Positions 8,114 through 16,878 of a stretch of DNA of 64,000 bases are shown piece by piece. A model generated the notes under the pieces. The model worked only from the letters and a program-made list of their open reading frames with translations, ran no database searches and had not been told where the DNA came from. Positions within the stretch are counted from its first letter, which is position 1, and every line of letters starts with the position of its first letter. The stretch spans positions 124,001-188,000 of the forward strand of contig NZ_AP018222.1 in assembly GCF_002368035.1 (NCBI RefSeq), written 5' to 3'. This DNA comes from Nostoc linckia NIES-25 (lineage in GTDB: Bacteria > Cyanobacteriota > Cyanobacteriia > Cyanobacteriales > Nostocaceae). The position numbers and the translations under genes were made by a program.

Positions 8114-8563
8114 TTACTCTTCTTCTTCCCCGAATATTTCATCTATTAGTTCTTGCGCTCGTTCGTCCGAAATTCTTAAGGCTTCCTGAAGTTCAGAGAT
8201 ATAATCTTGTTCAATTTCCGGTACTTCTTCATCAATACCCACCACTAAGATAGCGGTGATATATGCAGCTTCTCGATAAGCTCTATTTGGTAAGGATTCG
8301 ATCGCTTGGGCTACTAAGTCTTCAGGTTCTTCTTCATCAATCAAGCTGACAACTTTATCCGTCAATTCTTCAAAGTCATCATCAGAGTAATCTTCAAATA
8401 ACCCAACCTGACTGAGAAATTCACTCAAAGCATATTCTTCTGTGGAAGAAATACCTTCACCATCAGCAGCTGCGGAAAAAAGTCCAAGAATTGCGATCGC
8501 AACTTCTGGTTCTAAAGCAACTGAACTAGCACTACGGCCTTTGGGCAACCTGCGTTGAGGCAT
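8114..8563 (-). CDS. Acidic TerB-like protein
   Basis: A 149-residue, strongly acidic helical protein. The segment AAADGEGISSTEEYAL followed by further helices rich in Asp/Glu resembles the TerB (tellurite-resistance) fold, in which pairs of helices carry a conserved Asp-Gly-x-Ile/Val-x-x-x-E motif that can bind divalent metal. The tail is EEIFGEEEE-like and highly charged. It has no signal peptide and is expected in the cytosol. The start at 8563 is preceded by AGGAT. No ter operon is nearby. TerB-like proteins of this size are common in cyanobacteria and their role is unknown. Confidence 0.7.
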   Translation of the reverse strand: MPQRRLPKGRSASSVALEPEVAIAILGLFSAAADGEGISSTEEYALSEFLSQVGLFEDYSDDDFEELTDKVVSLIDEEEPEDLVAQAIESLPNRAYREAAYITAILVVGIDEEVPEIEQDYISELQEALRISDERAQELIDEIFGEEEE

Positions 8564-8999
8564 AATTATCCTTTAAAAGTTATGCGATATTTGAGGAAGT
8601 AATACCTTACGGTTTATACAGCCTCGTGGATTTAGAATTCCCAAAACAATGGGTAAATACACAAATTTATTAGTTATTAATATGAATATTTGTTTCATAA
8701 GGAACTTCCAATAAATAAAATATAAGGTAAGCGGCAACGAACAAGACAAAATATTAACCTAAGGAGAATGAACGCCATTGTTCGTATATTTTACAAAGAG
8801 CAGTAGACAAAAGTTTTAGAATCCCCAGCACAACAAGAGACTTCTTCAGATTAATGCGATCGCCTAGTTTATTGTGGAGTAAAGGCGATCGCGCATAAAA
8901 GCAATTAAATCATCTTTATTCTCTTGGAGAGAGTTGCCACCCCTTACTCTAACTCGTTATTCTTCAGATAGACGTGATGCAGTTAAGGATACACCTCAA
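8564..8999. other. Spacer before the toxin-antitoxin pair
   Basis: AT-rich non-coding DNA with two HIP1 sites in extended inverted arrangement (GCGATCGCCT at 8856-8865, AGGCGATCGC at 8883-8892), which could fold into a 10-bp hairpin just upstream of the antitoxin. No other structure was seen. An in-frame TTG at 8934 could extend the antitoxin into this stretch, but the ATG at 9000 is preferred. Confidence 0.4.
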
Positions 9000-9215
9000 A
9001 TGTCAACTAATATTTCTCTGGAAGAACGTCTTGCAGCTGTCGAAGCAGCGGTGACGGAGTTACAAAAACAAGTATCGGCTTCTCAACCAACCAATTGGCT
9101 CAAACAAATTACAGCTTCCTTCAAAGATGAGCCTGCGTTTGAAGAGGTACTCGCTTATGGGCGTGCGATTCGCCAACGCGACGAGCCAATAATCGAAATT
9201 CAGGATGAGCCATGA
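9000..9215 (+). CDS. Putative antitoxin of a PIN-domain toxin-antitoxin pair
   Basis: A 71-residue acidic protein that begins SLEERLAAVEAAVTELQKQV, a short predicted coiled coil, and ends with a Glu/Asp-rich tail. It directly precedes a PIN toxin and overlaps it by 4 bp (ATGA), the usual arrangement of VapB-like antitoxins, in which the C-terminal tail plugs the toxin active site. No AbrB or ribbon-helix-helix DNA-binding domain is evident, so the coiled coil may replace it. ATG 9000 is chosen over TTG 8934 because AAGGAT lies at a good distance. Confidence 0.65.
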   Translation: MSTNISLEERLAAVEAAVTELQKQVSASQPTNWLKQITASFKDEPAFEEVLAYGRAIRQRDEPIIEIQDEP

Positions 9216-9640
9216 AATATTTGTTGGATACAGATCATTTAAGCATTATCCAGCGACAGACGGGGCAAGATTACGTGAATCTTTCGACCCGTATGGCTCA
9301 ATATCCGCTATCGGATTTTGCAATTTCAATTGTCACCTTTCACGAACAACTTCTTGGTAGCCATACGTATATTAGTCGCGCTCGTAACGATAGTGAAGTA
9401 GTTAAAGGTTATGAGATGATGGTACGTCTTGTAAATGATTTTAAGGTTCTACCGCTTGTGTCATTTGATGCTGACGCTGCTACTGCATTGAGTCAATTAC
9501 AAGCTCAACGCATTCAACTTGCAAGAATGGATTCGCGGGTTGCGGCGATCGCACTATCTCGTAAATTAGTTTTGTTAACACGCAATCATCGGGATTTCAG
9601 CAAAGTACCCGGATTGTTAATTGAGAATTGGACGGCTTAA
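9212..9640 (+). CDS. vapC: PIN-domain ribonuclease toxin (VapC-like)
   Basis: A 142-residue PIN-fold endoribonuclease. The four acidic positions of the Mg/Mn site are visible: D6/D8 in LLDTDHLS, E45 in TFHEQLLG, D107 in ARMDSRVAAIAL and D128 in TRNHRDFSKVPG. VapC toxins cleave tRNA or rRNA when freed from the antitoxin. It is translationally coupled to the upstream antitoxin. The whole cassette is short and flanked by repeat-rich, gene-free DNA, compatible with horizontal gain. Its base composition does not differ strikingly from its neighbours. Confidence 0.85.
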   Translation: MKYLLDTDHLSIIQRQTGQDYVNLSTRMAQYPLSDFAISIVTFHEQLLGSHTYISRARNDSEVVKGYEMMVRLVNDFKVLPLVSFDADAATALSQLQAQRIQLARMDSRVAAIALSRKLVLLTRNHRDFSKVPGLLIENWTA

Positions 9641-9912
9641 TGCGATCGCGTAGCCCGTCGCAGACATCGCAACAACAGTCTACTGCTTATACATTTCACA
9701 CACAATCTCTAAATATACAGTTGCCTGTGGTCGAGTGAAGGCGATCGCAGTTCAATTTGCTGTACAAAACTGAAAATTATTTAGTGCGATCGCACCAACA
9801 GTATATTTCCCAATTGGGTTCTGAAATTAACACAACACTCCCCCTAATTACTGAGGCTTTCAGCTACCTCGACATAACTTGTAAAGTTGTATATTTTTTT
9901 TCTTGTAATCAC
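9641..9912. other. Gene-free spacer with HIP1 sites
   Basis: Non-coding DNA between the convergent toxin and ilvB genes. It contains several complete or partial HIP1 octamers and nothing else I can name, other than the ilvB terminator at its right side. Confidence 0.4.
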
Positions 9913-9913
9913 T

Positions 9914-9947
9914 AAAAAATACGCAGAGGATACATTCCTCTGCGTAT
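9914..9947 (-). terminator. Rho-independent terminator of ilvB
   Basis: Read on the minus strand, ATACGCAGAGGA and its complement (9919-9930 and 9936-9947) form a 12-bp stem with a 5-nt loop, followed directly by a T5 run. It lies about 75 bp beyond the ilvB stop codon at 10021. Confidence 0.75.
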
Positions 9948-10020
9948 AAAAACGGCTCAATTTGGGGACTGAGTATGCGGGATTAAGTCCCAGTCACCAG
10001 TCCCCAGCCCCCAGTCGCTT

Positions 10021-11934
10021 CTACAACTTTGTCCCACACTCAGCACAAAAGTTATGAGTAGGAGCATTTTTCGCATTGCAGTGACCACAATAAACTGGCT
10101 CTGCTGGGGCTTTAGGTGCTTGCTTGGGCAAGCCGACCATTTGAGCGTTGCTCTTACCAGGGGCTACCATTGGATAACAATTTTCGTCTCTGGTAACGTG
10201 GACATTCACAATTACAGGGCCTTTGTGTGCCAGCATTTCGGCGATCGCATCTTTTAATTGACTGCGATCGCGGATTACCATACCCTTGATTCCGTAGGCT
10301 TTTGCCAATAACTCAATGTCTGGCATTCCTACTTCCATGTTTGAGGATGAGTAACGTTCGCCATAGAAGGCTTGTTGCCACTGGCGTACCATCCCTTGCC
10401 AGCCATTGTTAATAATTAGAGTCTTGACATTTATGCCGTATTGTGCTAACGTGCCAAGTTCTTGTAAGCACATCTGGAAACTAGCATCGCCACTAATACA
10501 GATGACTTCTTCATCGGGAAACGCGACTTTCGCGCCCATAGCCGCAGGTAGGCCAAAACCCATCGTTCCTAGACCGGCGCTAGAAATCCAGCGTCTTGGG
10601 CCGTTTTTCAAAAATTGTGCTGCCCACATTTGATGTTGTCCGACATCTGTGGTGTAGAAGGCGTTGGGGGCTTGGCGGCTGACTTCGACGATCGCTTCTT
10701 GCGGTGAAATGCTGTCGGGATGCTGGGGTACTACTAAAGGATACTCTTCCCGCCAACGGTTAACCTTAGTTAACCACTCTTGATTTTGATTTGGTGTCGG
10801 CTTGATGCCTGTTTCCTTGAAGCGACGCAACAAGTCAATCAGCACGTTTCGCACATCGCCGACGATGGGGACTTCGGGAATGCGGTTTTTGCCGACTTCT
10901 GCGGGGTCGATGTCGATGTGAATTACTTTAGCGCGGGAGGCGAATTCGTCTAATTTGCCTGTGACGCGATCGTCAAATCTCGCACCGACGCAAATTAGCA
11001 AGTCACAATCGCTAACGGCAAAGTTAGCGTAAGCGGTGCCGTGCATTCCCAACATTCCCAAAGCTAGGGGATGATGTTCGTCAAAGCCGCCGATCCCCAT
11101 TAAGGTTGTGGTGACGGGGATATTGAATAACTCAGCTAATTGTTTGATTTCTTCATGGGCACCAGCGGCGATCGCACCTCCACCTACATACAGAAGCGGG
11201 CGGCGACTTTCAGTAATTAACTGGATTGCTGCTTGAATTTGTCGGGGATTTCCCTTGACCGTAGGACGATAACCGCGTAACTTCACTGAGCCTGGTTTTA
11301 CAGGTACATAGTCAAATTCTTCTAAAGCTACATCCTTAGGCACATCAATCAAAACTGGCCCTGGACGCCCCGTGCTAGCGATATGAAAGGCTTCAGCCAC
11401 AATTCGCGCCATATCTTTGGGATCGCGCACTACATAGGAGTGCTTCACGATTGGCAGCGTAATCCCGTAAATATCAGTTTCTTGAAACGCATCTGTACCG
11501 ATCGCTGGGCGCGAAACTTGTCCCGTGACTACAATCATCGGGATGGAATCCATGTAGGCTGTGGCGATGCCTGTTACCAAGTTAGTTGCTCCTGGGCCGG
11601 AAGTGCCGAAGCATACTCCTACCTTTCCCGTGGCACGCGCGTAACCGTCCGCAGCGTGGGCTGCCCCTTGTTCGTGTCTCACTAAAATGTGCTTAATCGC
11701 ACCAGTAGCTTCCACTTTGTACAGGTCGTCGTAAATTGGCAGAATCGCCCCACCAGGATAACCAAAAATATACTCAACACCGTGGCGATGAAGGCTGTCA
11801 AGCAGAGCAAAACCGCCAGATGCACGTTTGGGCACGACTGGCGGGTTTGAATTACGGGAGTGTTTGTGATTCTCGGTTTGTGGGATACTGATTTGAGAAG
11901 GCAATTCTCCAACGGAGACACTTTGTGAACGCAC
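10021..11934 (-). CDS. ilvB: Acetolactate synthase large subunit with C-terminal zinc ribbon
   Basis: A 637-residue thiamine-diphosphate enzyme, first committed step of branched-chain amino acid synthesis (two pyruvate to acetolactate). The N-terminal Pyr domain has the ThDP-activating Glu in RHEQGAAHAADGYAR, a central FAD-binding domain follows, and the C-terminal PP domain carries the ThDP/Mg motif GDASFQ...NNGWQGMV. The final 24 residues are unusual: C616-x2-C619, ten residues, C630-x2-C633, a rubredoxin-like zinc ribbon attached by an Ala/Pro linker. Bacterial IlvB normally ends before this. The N-terminal 35 residues are a Ser/Pro-rich extension. The small regulatory subunit IlvN is not in the window. 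A strong terminator follows. Confidence 0.95.
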   Translation of the reverse strand: MRSQSVSVGELPSQISIPQTENHKHSRNSNPPVVPKRASGGFALLDSLHRHGVEYIFGYPGGAILPIYDDLYKVEATGAIKHILVRHEQGAAHAADGYARATGKVGVCFGTSGPGATNLVTGIATAYMDSIPMIVVTGQVSRPAIGTDAFQETDIYGITLPIVKHSYVVRDPKDMARIVAEAFHIASTGRPGPVLIDVPKDVALEEFDYVPVKPGSVKLRGYRPTVKGNPRQIQAAIQLITESRRPLLYVGGGAIAAGAHEEIKQLAELFNIPVTTTLMGIGGFDEHHPLALGMLGMHGTAYANFAVSDCDLLICVGARFDDRVTGKLDEFASRAKVIHIDIDPAEVGKNRIPEVPIVGDVRNVLIDLLRRFKETGIKPTPNQNQEWLTKVNRWREEYPLVVPQHPDSISPQEAIVEVSRQAPNAFYTTDVGQHQMWAAQFLKNGPRRWISSAGLGTMGFGLPAAMGAKVAFPDEEVICISGDASFQMCLQELGTLAQYGINVKTLIINNGWQGMVRQWQQAFYGERYSSSNMEVGMPDIELLAKAYGIKGMVIRDRSQLKDAIAEMLAHKGPVIVNVHVTRDENCYPMVAPGKSNAQMVGLPKQAPKAPAEPVYCGHCNAKNAPTHNFCAECGTKL

Positions 11935-12071
11935 GTTCAGACCTCAGACTATAGCTAAAGTTAATGCTGACTTCTGTAGTTAAGATTTCATTTTAATAGA
12001 AAACTTCAATTAAATCCCGATTAATTTAATTTATAGATTAAAAATAAAGCCAGATTATTAGCCTACATCAC

Positions 12072-13334
12072 TTAAATTACGTCTTGCAATACTCTGCGGG
12101 TATTTTGCCAAGCCCAAACGCCGACAACTACGACAACAATACTCATGACTACAAGCACCGTTCTCAATCCCAAAGCGTCAGTTAATGGCCCGGTAATTGC
12201 CAAAGGTGCAGATAAGGCGATGTTAACAGCATGATTTTGAAAGCCAAATACTTTACCATGCATTGTTGGTGGCGTTTGCTGTTGAATTAAAGTTTGCATA
12301 GGCACGCCAATAAAGGCAGCACCGATACCTAAGATTGCACACAGTCCAAGGGCTAGCATTAAATTGTGCGTGAAAGTGAACACTCCTAAAACTAGGGCTA
12401 TCATCAAAAATCCAATTAAAGGTAAGGGCTTGTGGTGCAATTTATCGCCCCAGTGACCTAAAAGCGCAGCACCAGATACCATACCTACGCCGGCTGCGGC
12501 TAAGAAAAAGCCAAACTGTTTTTCTTTGAGACCAAATTCTTCGGCTAATCGAATCGTCAACACGGTTAACGCTGCAAACACACAATATAAGGTTGTCAGT
12601 TGCAGCATAGCGTTCAAGACCAAACGATTTTTCTTGAGATAGCGCAGACTCGCGGTAAATTCAGCCCAAGGGTGATTTCCGTCTTGATGTTCCTTCGGTG
12701 GTTTGTGTTCTTTAAATTTAATGGGCTGCATAATCCCAGCCGATAATATGTAGAGTCCTCCAACCACAAGTTCTTGACCGTATTCTTCACCCATCAAGCT
12801 TTTCGCCAAACTCAAAATCGGTTCTCCTATGGCAAAGCCAACAATTAAAGCTCCCATCATGGTGCTGCTAAATAGTGCGTTGGCTGCTAATAAATTTTCT
12901 CGCTTCACCAACAAGGGAATAGATGCTTGTTCAGCTGGGGCAAAGAACTGTGTGACTGTGGAAATTGCAAAAGTTAGGATTAAGAGAATCAAAAACTCCC
13001 TTGGTAACAAAGGAAGACACAGGGTTAATATTCCACGCACCACATCTGAGCCGACCATAATCAGCTTTTTTGGGAAGCGGTCAACAAAAATACCGCCGGC
13101 AGAACCAAACAAAATCGCTGGTATTGTAAACGACAGCATCAAAGTTGAATACATCGAGTTTTGTGCCAACCCAGGAAGCGGTGAGTAGTTCTCCAAGAGA
13201 GCAATCATCAAAACAAAGAAGACTTTATCTGCTAACTGGGACACTAATTGCCCAATCCACAGCAGCATAAAACCACGGTTTTTTAGCAATGCGCTAAAGC
13301 CATTATTAACAGCGGCAGGTTCTGTTGGAAACAT
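12072..13334 (-). CDS. MFS transporter (EntS-like drug/metabolite exporter family)
   Basis: A 420-residue major facilitator with about 12 predicted membrane helices and a central cytoplasmic loop rich in Lys/His (KFKEHKPPKEHQDG). The loop between helices 2 and 3 has the MFS motif A-like sequence GGIFVDRFPKK. Proteins of this subgroup (MFS_3, EntS-like) export siderophores, macrolides or other small molecules. The substrate cannot be inferred from the neighbours: ilvB lies upstream in the same orientation but is separated by a 137-bp spacer and has its own end. A possible link to the siderophore-type genes at 56-64 kb is speculative. Confidence 0.8.
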   Translation of the reverse strand: MFPTEPAAVNNGFSALLKNRGFMLLWIGQLVSQLADKVFFVLMIALLENYSPLPGLAQNSMYSTLMLSFTIPAILFGSAGGIFVDRFPKKLIMVGSDVVRGILTLCLPLLPREFLILLILTFAISTVTQFFAPAEQASIPLLVKRENLLAANALFSSTMMGALIVGFAIGEPILSLAKSLMGEEYGQELVVGGLYILSAGIMQPIKFKEHKPPKEHQDGNHPWAEFTASLRYLKKNRLVLNAMLQLTTLYCVFAALTVLTIRLAEEFGLKEKQFGFFLAAAGVGMVSGAALLGHWGDKLHHKPLPLIGFLMIALVLGVFTFTHNLMLALGLCAILGIGAAFIGVPMQTLIQQQTPPTMHGKVFGFQNHAVNIALSAPLAITGPLTDALGLRTVLVVMSIVVVVVGVWAWQNTRRVLQDVI

Positions 13335-13362
13335 CAGTTACTTTGGGTAGATGGGGCATGGG

Positions 13363-13424
13363 GAATGGGGGATGAGGTAGAGAGGGAGGTAGGGAGGTGG
13401 GGAGGTGGGGAGGTGGGGGGAAAC
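13363..13424 (+). repeat. G-rich tandem microsatellite
   Basis: Imperfect repeats of GGGAGGTGG-type units with more than four runs of three to six G on the plus strand, just upstream of the MFS gene start. They are followed by CTAACTCCT-type tandem repeats up to about 13513. The run spacing would permit a G-quadruplex on the plus strand (the non-transcribed side for the MFS gene). Confidence 0.6.
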
Positions 13425-13536
13425 TACGCCCATTACCTCATCACTTCATCTTCCCAGGCTTTCACACTCAGCACTTTTAACTCCTAACTCCTAACTCCTC
13501 ATTCCTAACTCCTGTTTACTTACTCCATTGTCCGGA

Positions 13537-14100
13537 TTAATTTGCTTCATAGCGTTCTAACAGCATACGCAAAAATGCAGCTGCACTCAGATGACCTTTG
13601 GGGGGAAAAATTCCAATGGATGAATCTACCCACCAACCCCGTACAGTTTCAGGCGATCGCCAAATTGACATATGATCGACTCCTGGTTCTGCATAGAAGT
13701 TATTTTGCCCAGTACCAAGCAAACTAGAACTCCAATGGGTAAAATAATCATGACTCATCCGATGAATCGGGAAATTCCCCTGTAATGGCACCCCCCATCC
13801 ATCTATAGCAATAAAAGCTTTCACACGACCACCCAAGTGTTGCCACAAATGCGCCGCACCTATCGCCCCGACTACGCCAGCACTAAAGCTAATAAATATT
13901 AGTGGCGATTCCAAAGAGTTATTTAGGCGATGGCGCAAAAACTCTAAAATGTGCAGAGCGGATAAATTTAAAAAGTCTTTTCCTGGAAAAACGAGTATAT
14001 TAGCTTGATTTTGGTCTATTGAGCCATCGAACAATCCCGATATAAAAGATTCAGTGAAGGTGCGATCGTGGATTCCAGGGCAAATAATGATTATGGGCAT
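13537..14100 (-). CDS. Small alpha/beta-hydrolase-like protein
   Basis: A 187-residue protein with beta-strand IIIICPG at the start and a nucleophile elbow in FISFSAGVVGA (SxSxG with the second Ser as candidate nucleophile), as in serine hydrolases of the alpha/beta fold. PGVDHMSIW offers a catalytic His and the strand AFIAIDGWG leads to a possible acid. It is shorter than typical lipases, so it is a minimal cytosolic esterase/thioesterase-like protein of unknown substrate. I start at ATG 14100. An upstream in-frame ATG (14124) falls in a low-complexity ATGCCC repeat and is unlikely to be used. Confidence 0.65.
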   Translation of the reverse strand: MPIIIICPGIHDRTFTESFISGLFDGSIDQNQANILVFPGKDFLNLSALHILEFLRHRLNNSLESPLIFISFSAGVVGAIGAAHLWQHLGGRVKAFIAIDGWGVPLQGNFPIHRMSHDYFTHWSSSLLGTGQNNFYAEPGVDHMSIWRSPETVRGWWVDSSIGIFPPKGHLSAAAFLRMLLERYEAN

Positions 14101-14278
14101 AGGGCATTGGGCATTGTAAAACAAATCTTTGCGCCTTTAAGAGAATATTTTGAAACTCTCAACTTGATGCTGGGAATTGTTGAAGACTTAAATCTTGATA
14201 AACACATTTGGCAAAAAGCTCCACCAAATTAGGGATTACCAAGAAATAAATTATTCAATCTTGTGGGGTGGACATTTT

Positions 14279-14474
14279 GTCATTGGTCTCAACTTAACGT
14301 GAAACCCTGATAGAAAGGTGATGAGCGAGTTCTACTCACTTACCATCAAGATCCGCGTTACCCCACCCCGGTTTTGCTGGCGCAAAACCTCCCTCCCCTT
14401 GGTAAGGGGAGGGGTTGGGGGTGGGGTAAAATGACTGTGGTATAAGCGTTTGAGCTTAAGTTGACACCAATGAC
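14279..14474. repeat. MITE-like element, family B (TIR GTCATTGGTGTCAACTTAA)
   Basis: A 196-bp element with 19-bp terminal inverted repeats (one mismatch) at 14279-14297 and 14456-14474. The interior holds a second long palindrome (CCTCCCCTTGG / CCAAGGGGAGG type) and a HIP1-free GC core. A close relative lies at 30821-31019 and a diverged one at 56358-56541. Outside the ends, GGACA and TGTCC-type flanks suggest that it sits in the middle of another palindrome. Confidence 0.75.
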
Positions 14475-14722
14475 ATCTTGTCCGCCCTTGCTTATACCAA
14501 TTCTCTATGAAGATGCGCCTAATTATATTGAGACACAGCGAATTATATGCAAGAAAATCTCTGTCTTGAAAAGCTTTGAGCGCCGGAAGCCGACGCTCAA
14601 ACTTTTCGCTGTGTACCTTTGCGTTGAAAAAAAGTTAAGATTTGGCACAGCTTTACAAAGAAATAGTAATACGGGCGGGCGAGACGCCCACCCCACAAGA
14701 AGTAGTTGAATATTTTTTAATC

Positions 14723-14814
14723 AGTACTTACGCAAAAGATAACGAAAGTAGCGGTAATTCATGAATTACCGCAACGCTTGAATAAGGTTTTCAGTCACAT
14801 ATTGCGTAAGTCCT
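14723..14814. repeat. MITE-like element, family A, uninterrupted copy
   Basis: A 92-bp element with ends AGTACTTACGCAA and TTGCGTAAGTCCT and a perfect 22-bp central palindrome (arms GCGGTAATTCA). The interrupted copy at 2124-2264 shares the same body. The remaining part of the 14101-15082 spacer (14475-14722 and 14815-15082) has no convincing gene. Confidence 0.7.
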
Positions 14815-15082
14815 GTTAATTTTAAAATCCCTTAATTTCACTGAGAAAGGAGATTTTTGGCATTTTAGTTGCTTTCGCTACTCTAGCAATATGTCAGATG
14901 GTGGATTGGTTCAATTTTTTACACATAAACTCCTACGTAAGTATTACTTTTGATGTATTATTTTGATTTTTCCACCTATCCCATCCGGGGGGATGTGATA
15001 ATAAATTACTAGTAGGGGAAATGTTCAAGCTAATCCCCTAAGTTTAAATTCTCTGCACTCTGGTTATATTGAGGAAGTTATT

Positions 15083-16204
15083 GTGGTTGCAACGCCGGAA
15101 AAACTACAACATACTCACGAGCAATTATCAAGTAAAGACCGTGTAGCTGTACTGCTTATGGGCTATGGCGAAGTCGAAAGCTACGAAGATTTCGCTAACT
15201 ATAACGAACAGGCTTTAAATCTACTCACCGCCAAATTCGCACCAGTACCAACCTGGATTTATCCGCCGCTGGCAAAACTTTTGGCGCTATTTGACCGTCA
15301 TGAGTGGGGACACACACACCACGATTTCATTTCTCCACACAACGCCATCTTTGAACAACAGCGTGCTGGGATTGAGAAGAATTTACAAGAAAAATGGGGT
15401 GATAAAGTCCAAGTTTTCAAAGCTTTCAACTTCTGCGCCCCCTTCTTACCCAAACAAGTCTTGGCAGAAATCAAAAACCAAGGCTTTGATAAGCTGCTAA
15501 TTTATCCACTGCTAGTTGTTGATTCTATTTTTACTAGTGGGATTGCGATCGAGCAAGTTAATAATGCCCTTGTTGAGTTGGCTGATGGTGAAGAACACTG
15601 GGTGAAAGCACAGCGCTATATTCCTTCTTTCTTCAACGAACCAGCCTACATCGATTTGATGGCTCATTTAGTTGAGGAGAAAATTAACGCTGATTTAGCA
15701 GCAGCTTACCTACCTTCCCAAATCGGGATTGTACTGATGAATCACGGCTGTCCGCACAAAGCCAAAGGATTTACCTCTGGAATTACCGAAAGTCAGGCGC
15801 TATACGATTTAGTACGGGATAAGTTGATTAACCGCTATCCTCTAATCTCCGTAGGTTGGCTCAATCACGACACGCCTTTGATTGAATGGACGCAGCCAAA
15901 TGCACAACAAGCAGCAAGTAACTTGATTCAGTTGGGTGCAAAAATAGTGATATTTATGCCAATAGGTTTTGCTACGGAAAACCACGAAACTCTGTTGGAT
16001 GTACATCACATCATCCATGCTTTGGAAAAACAGCATTCTGGTATAAATTACGTACAAATGCCTTGCGTCAACGACCATCCAGAATTTTTAGGGATGGCGG
16101 CTCAATGGGCTGATGCTCATATTGCACAGTTATTGTCAGAGCAAGCTGTGGCAGTTAATCCCCAATTAGCCGACCATCACCATCACCATCATCACCACCA
16201 TTAA
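15083..16204 (+). CDS. Ferrochelatase-like protein with natural C-terminal (His)9
   Basis: A 373-residue class II chelatase. It matches ferrochelatase in overall length and in the two key positions: His221 in LMNHGCPHK (family: SAHGxP) and Glu302 in PIGFATENHETL (family: PIGFxSExxET). It differs at the N-terminus, where the usual LLxLGGP is replaced by LLMGYGEVESYEDF. It lacks the C-terminal chlorophyll-binding helix typical of the main cyanobacterial HemH. The protein ends in nine consecutive His (365-373), like the metal-storing His tracts of CbiX/SirB-type chelatases and nickel chaperones, so the metal may be iron, cobalt or nickel. It starts at GTG 15083 after GAGGAAG. It is monocistronic and probably a paralogue of the housekeeping enzyme. 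Confidence 0.8.
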   Translation: MVATPEKLQHTHEQLSSKDRVAVLLMGYGEVESYEDFANYNEQALNLLTAKFAPVPTWIYPPLAKLLALFDRHEWGHTHHDFISPHNAIFEQQRAGIEKNLQEKWGDKVQVFKAFNFCAPFLPKQVLAEIKNQGFDKLLIYPLLVVDSIFTSGIAIEQVNNALVELADGEEHWVKAQRYIPSFFNEPAYIDLMAHLVEEKINADLAAAYLPSQIGIVLMNHGCPHKAKGFTSGITESQALYDLVRDKLINRYPLISVGWLNHDTPLIEWTQPNAQQAASNLIQLGAKIVIFMPIGFATENHETLLDVHHIIHALEKQHSGINYVQMPCVNDHPEFLGMAAQWADAHIAQLLSEQAVAVNPQLADHHHHHHHHH

Positions 16205-16219
16205 GTTTAATTTTGTAGG

Positions 16220-16239
16220 GTGGGCAAAGCTTTGCCCAC
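16220..16239 (+). terminator. Perfect 20-bp palindrome after the ferrochelatase-like gene
   Basis: GTGGGCAAAG followed by its complement, 16 bp after the stop codon. No T-run follows. It may be a dispersed repeat serving as 3' end. Confidence 0.4.
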
Positions 16240-16706
16240 TCCAGATTGATGCTTAGTTTCAAGCACAGATACAGTTCAAGTCTTTAGATCGCACCGTTGC
16301 AGATACTCCTCAAGCGTTCATTTACGTCTGCACCAAAATACTGAGATACAATTATTTTTTTTCATCTCATTTTAAGTAAGATTCCCTTTAAACTCAGTAT
16401 CATCACTCAGGTTAACTAGCATTGTTAAAGTTATTCTGTAACCAGTAATATCACATTGGCTAGGTACTAAAAGATTACAATCTCTTGATATCGAAATCCA
16501 GGCGATCGCTTATTATTAAAATCGCTGTGCGTCAGAGCGTCTCCCACAATGATAAGTGTTTAACGGGACATGATATGACCAGTCACACAGCAAATTTTGG
16601 CGTTAACTATCTTATACCAGTTGTGTATAAAAATGCGCCAAAATCTTAGTAATGGCGATGAAAGTTTAGACCGACGCAAATATCAAGAGATTAGGAAAAA
16701 ACCATA

Positions 16707-16751
16707 ATTTCGCTACCTTATTGAGTATCTAAAAAGATTTGGTAGCGAAAT
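16707..16751. promoter_or_regulatory. 11-bp inverted repeat upstream of the hydrolase/protease/STAND locus
   Basis: ATTTCGCTACC (16707-16717) and GGTAGCGAAAT (16741-16751) are exact complements separated by 23 AT-rich nt, about 130 bp before the first gene of the locus. It could be an operator or a leader hairpin. The rest of 16240-16878 is non-coding, ending in a T-rich tract (16829-16848) before the ribosome-binding site. Confidence 0.35.
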
Positions 16752-16878
16752 GTTTGTCCAGTAAATATCCAAAAAATAGGGGTGCTGTTATCAAACAGCA
16801 GCCACATTTTTGTGGAATGAATGCAATGTTTTTTTTGTTTTTTTATTAAATCCAATGCTGAAATAGAAGGATTTACAC

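Noticed and set aside
14461..14709. 82-codon frame starting at TTG 14461
   Set aside because: It runs through family B element ends and other repeats. The composition is that of spacer DNA.
14940..15080. Possible cobalamin or metal riboswitch before the ferrochelatase-like gene
   Set aside because: No B12-box or other conserved riboswitch core could be recognised. Only a GC patch near 14988 stands out.
16168..16204. Poly-His end could be vector or cloning contamination
   Set aside because: The tail is in frame with a genuine cyanobacterial gene, has mixed CAT/CAC codons, and is followed by native spacer DNA without vector sequence.
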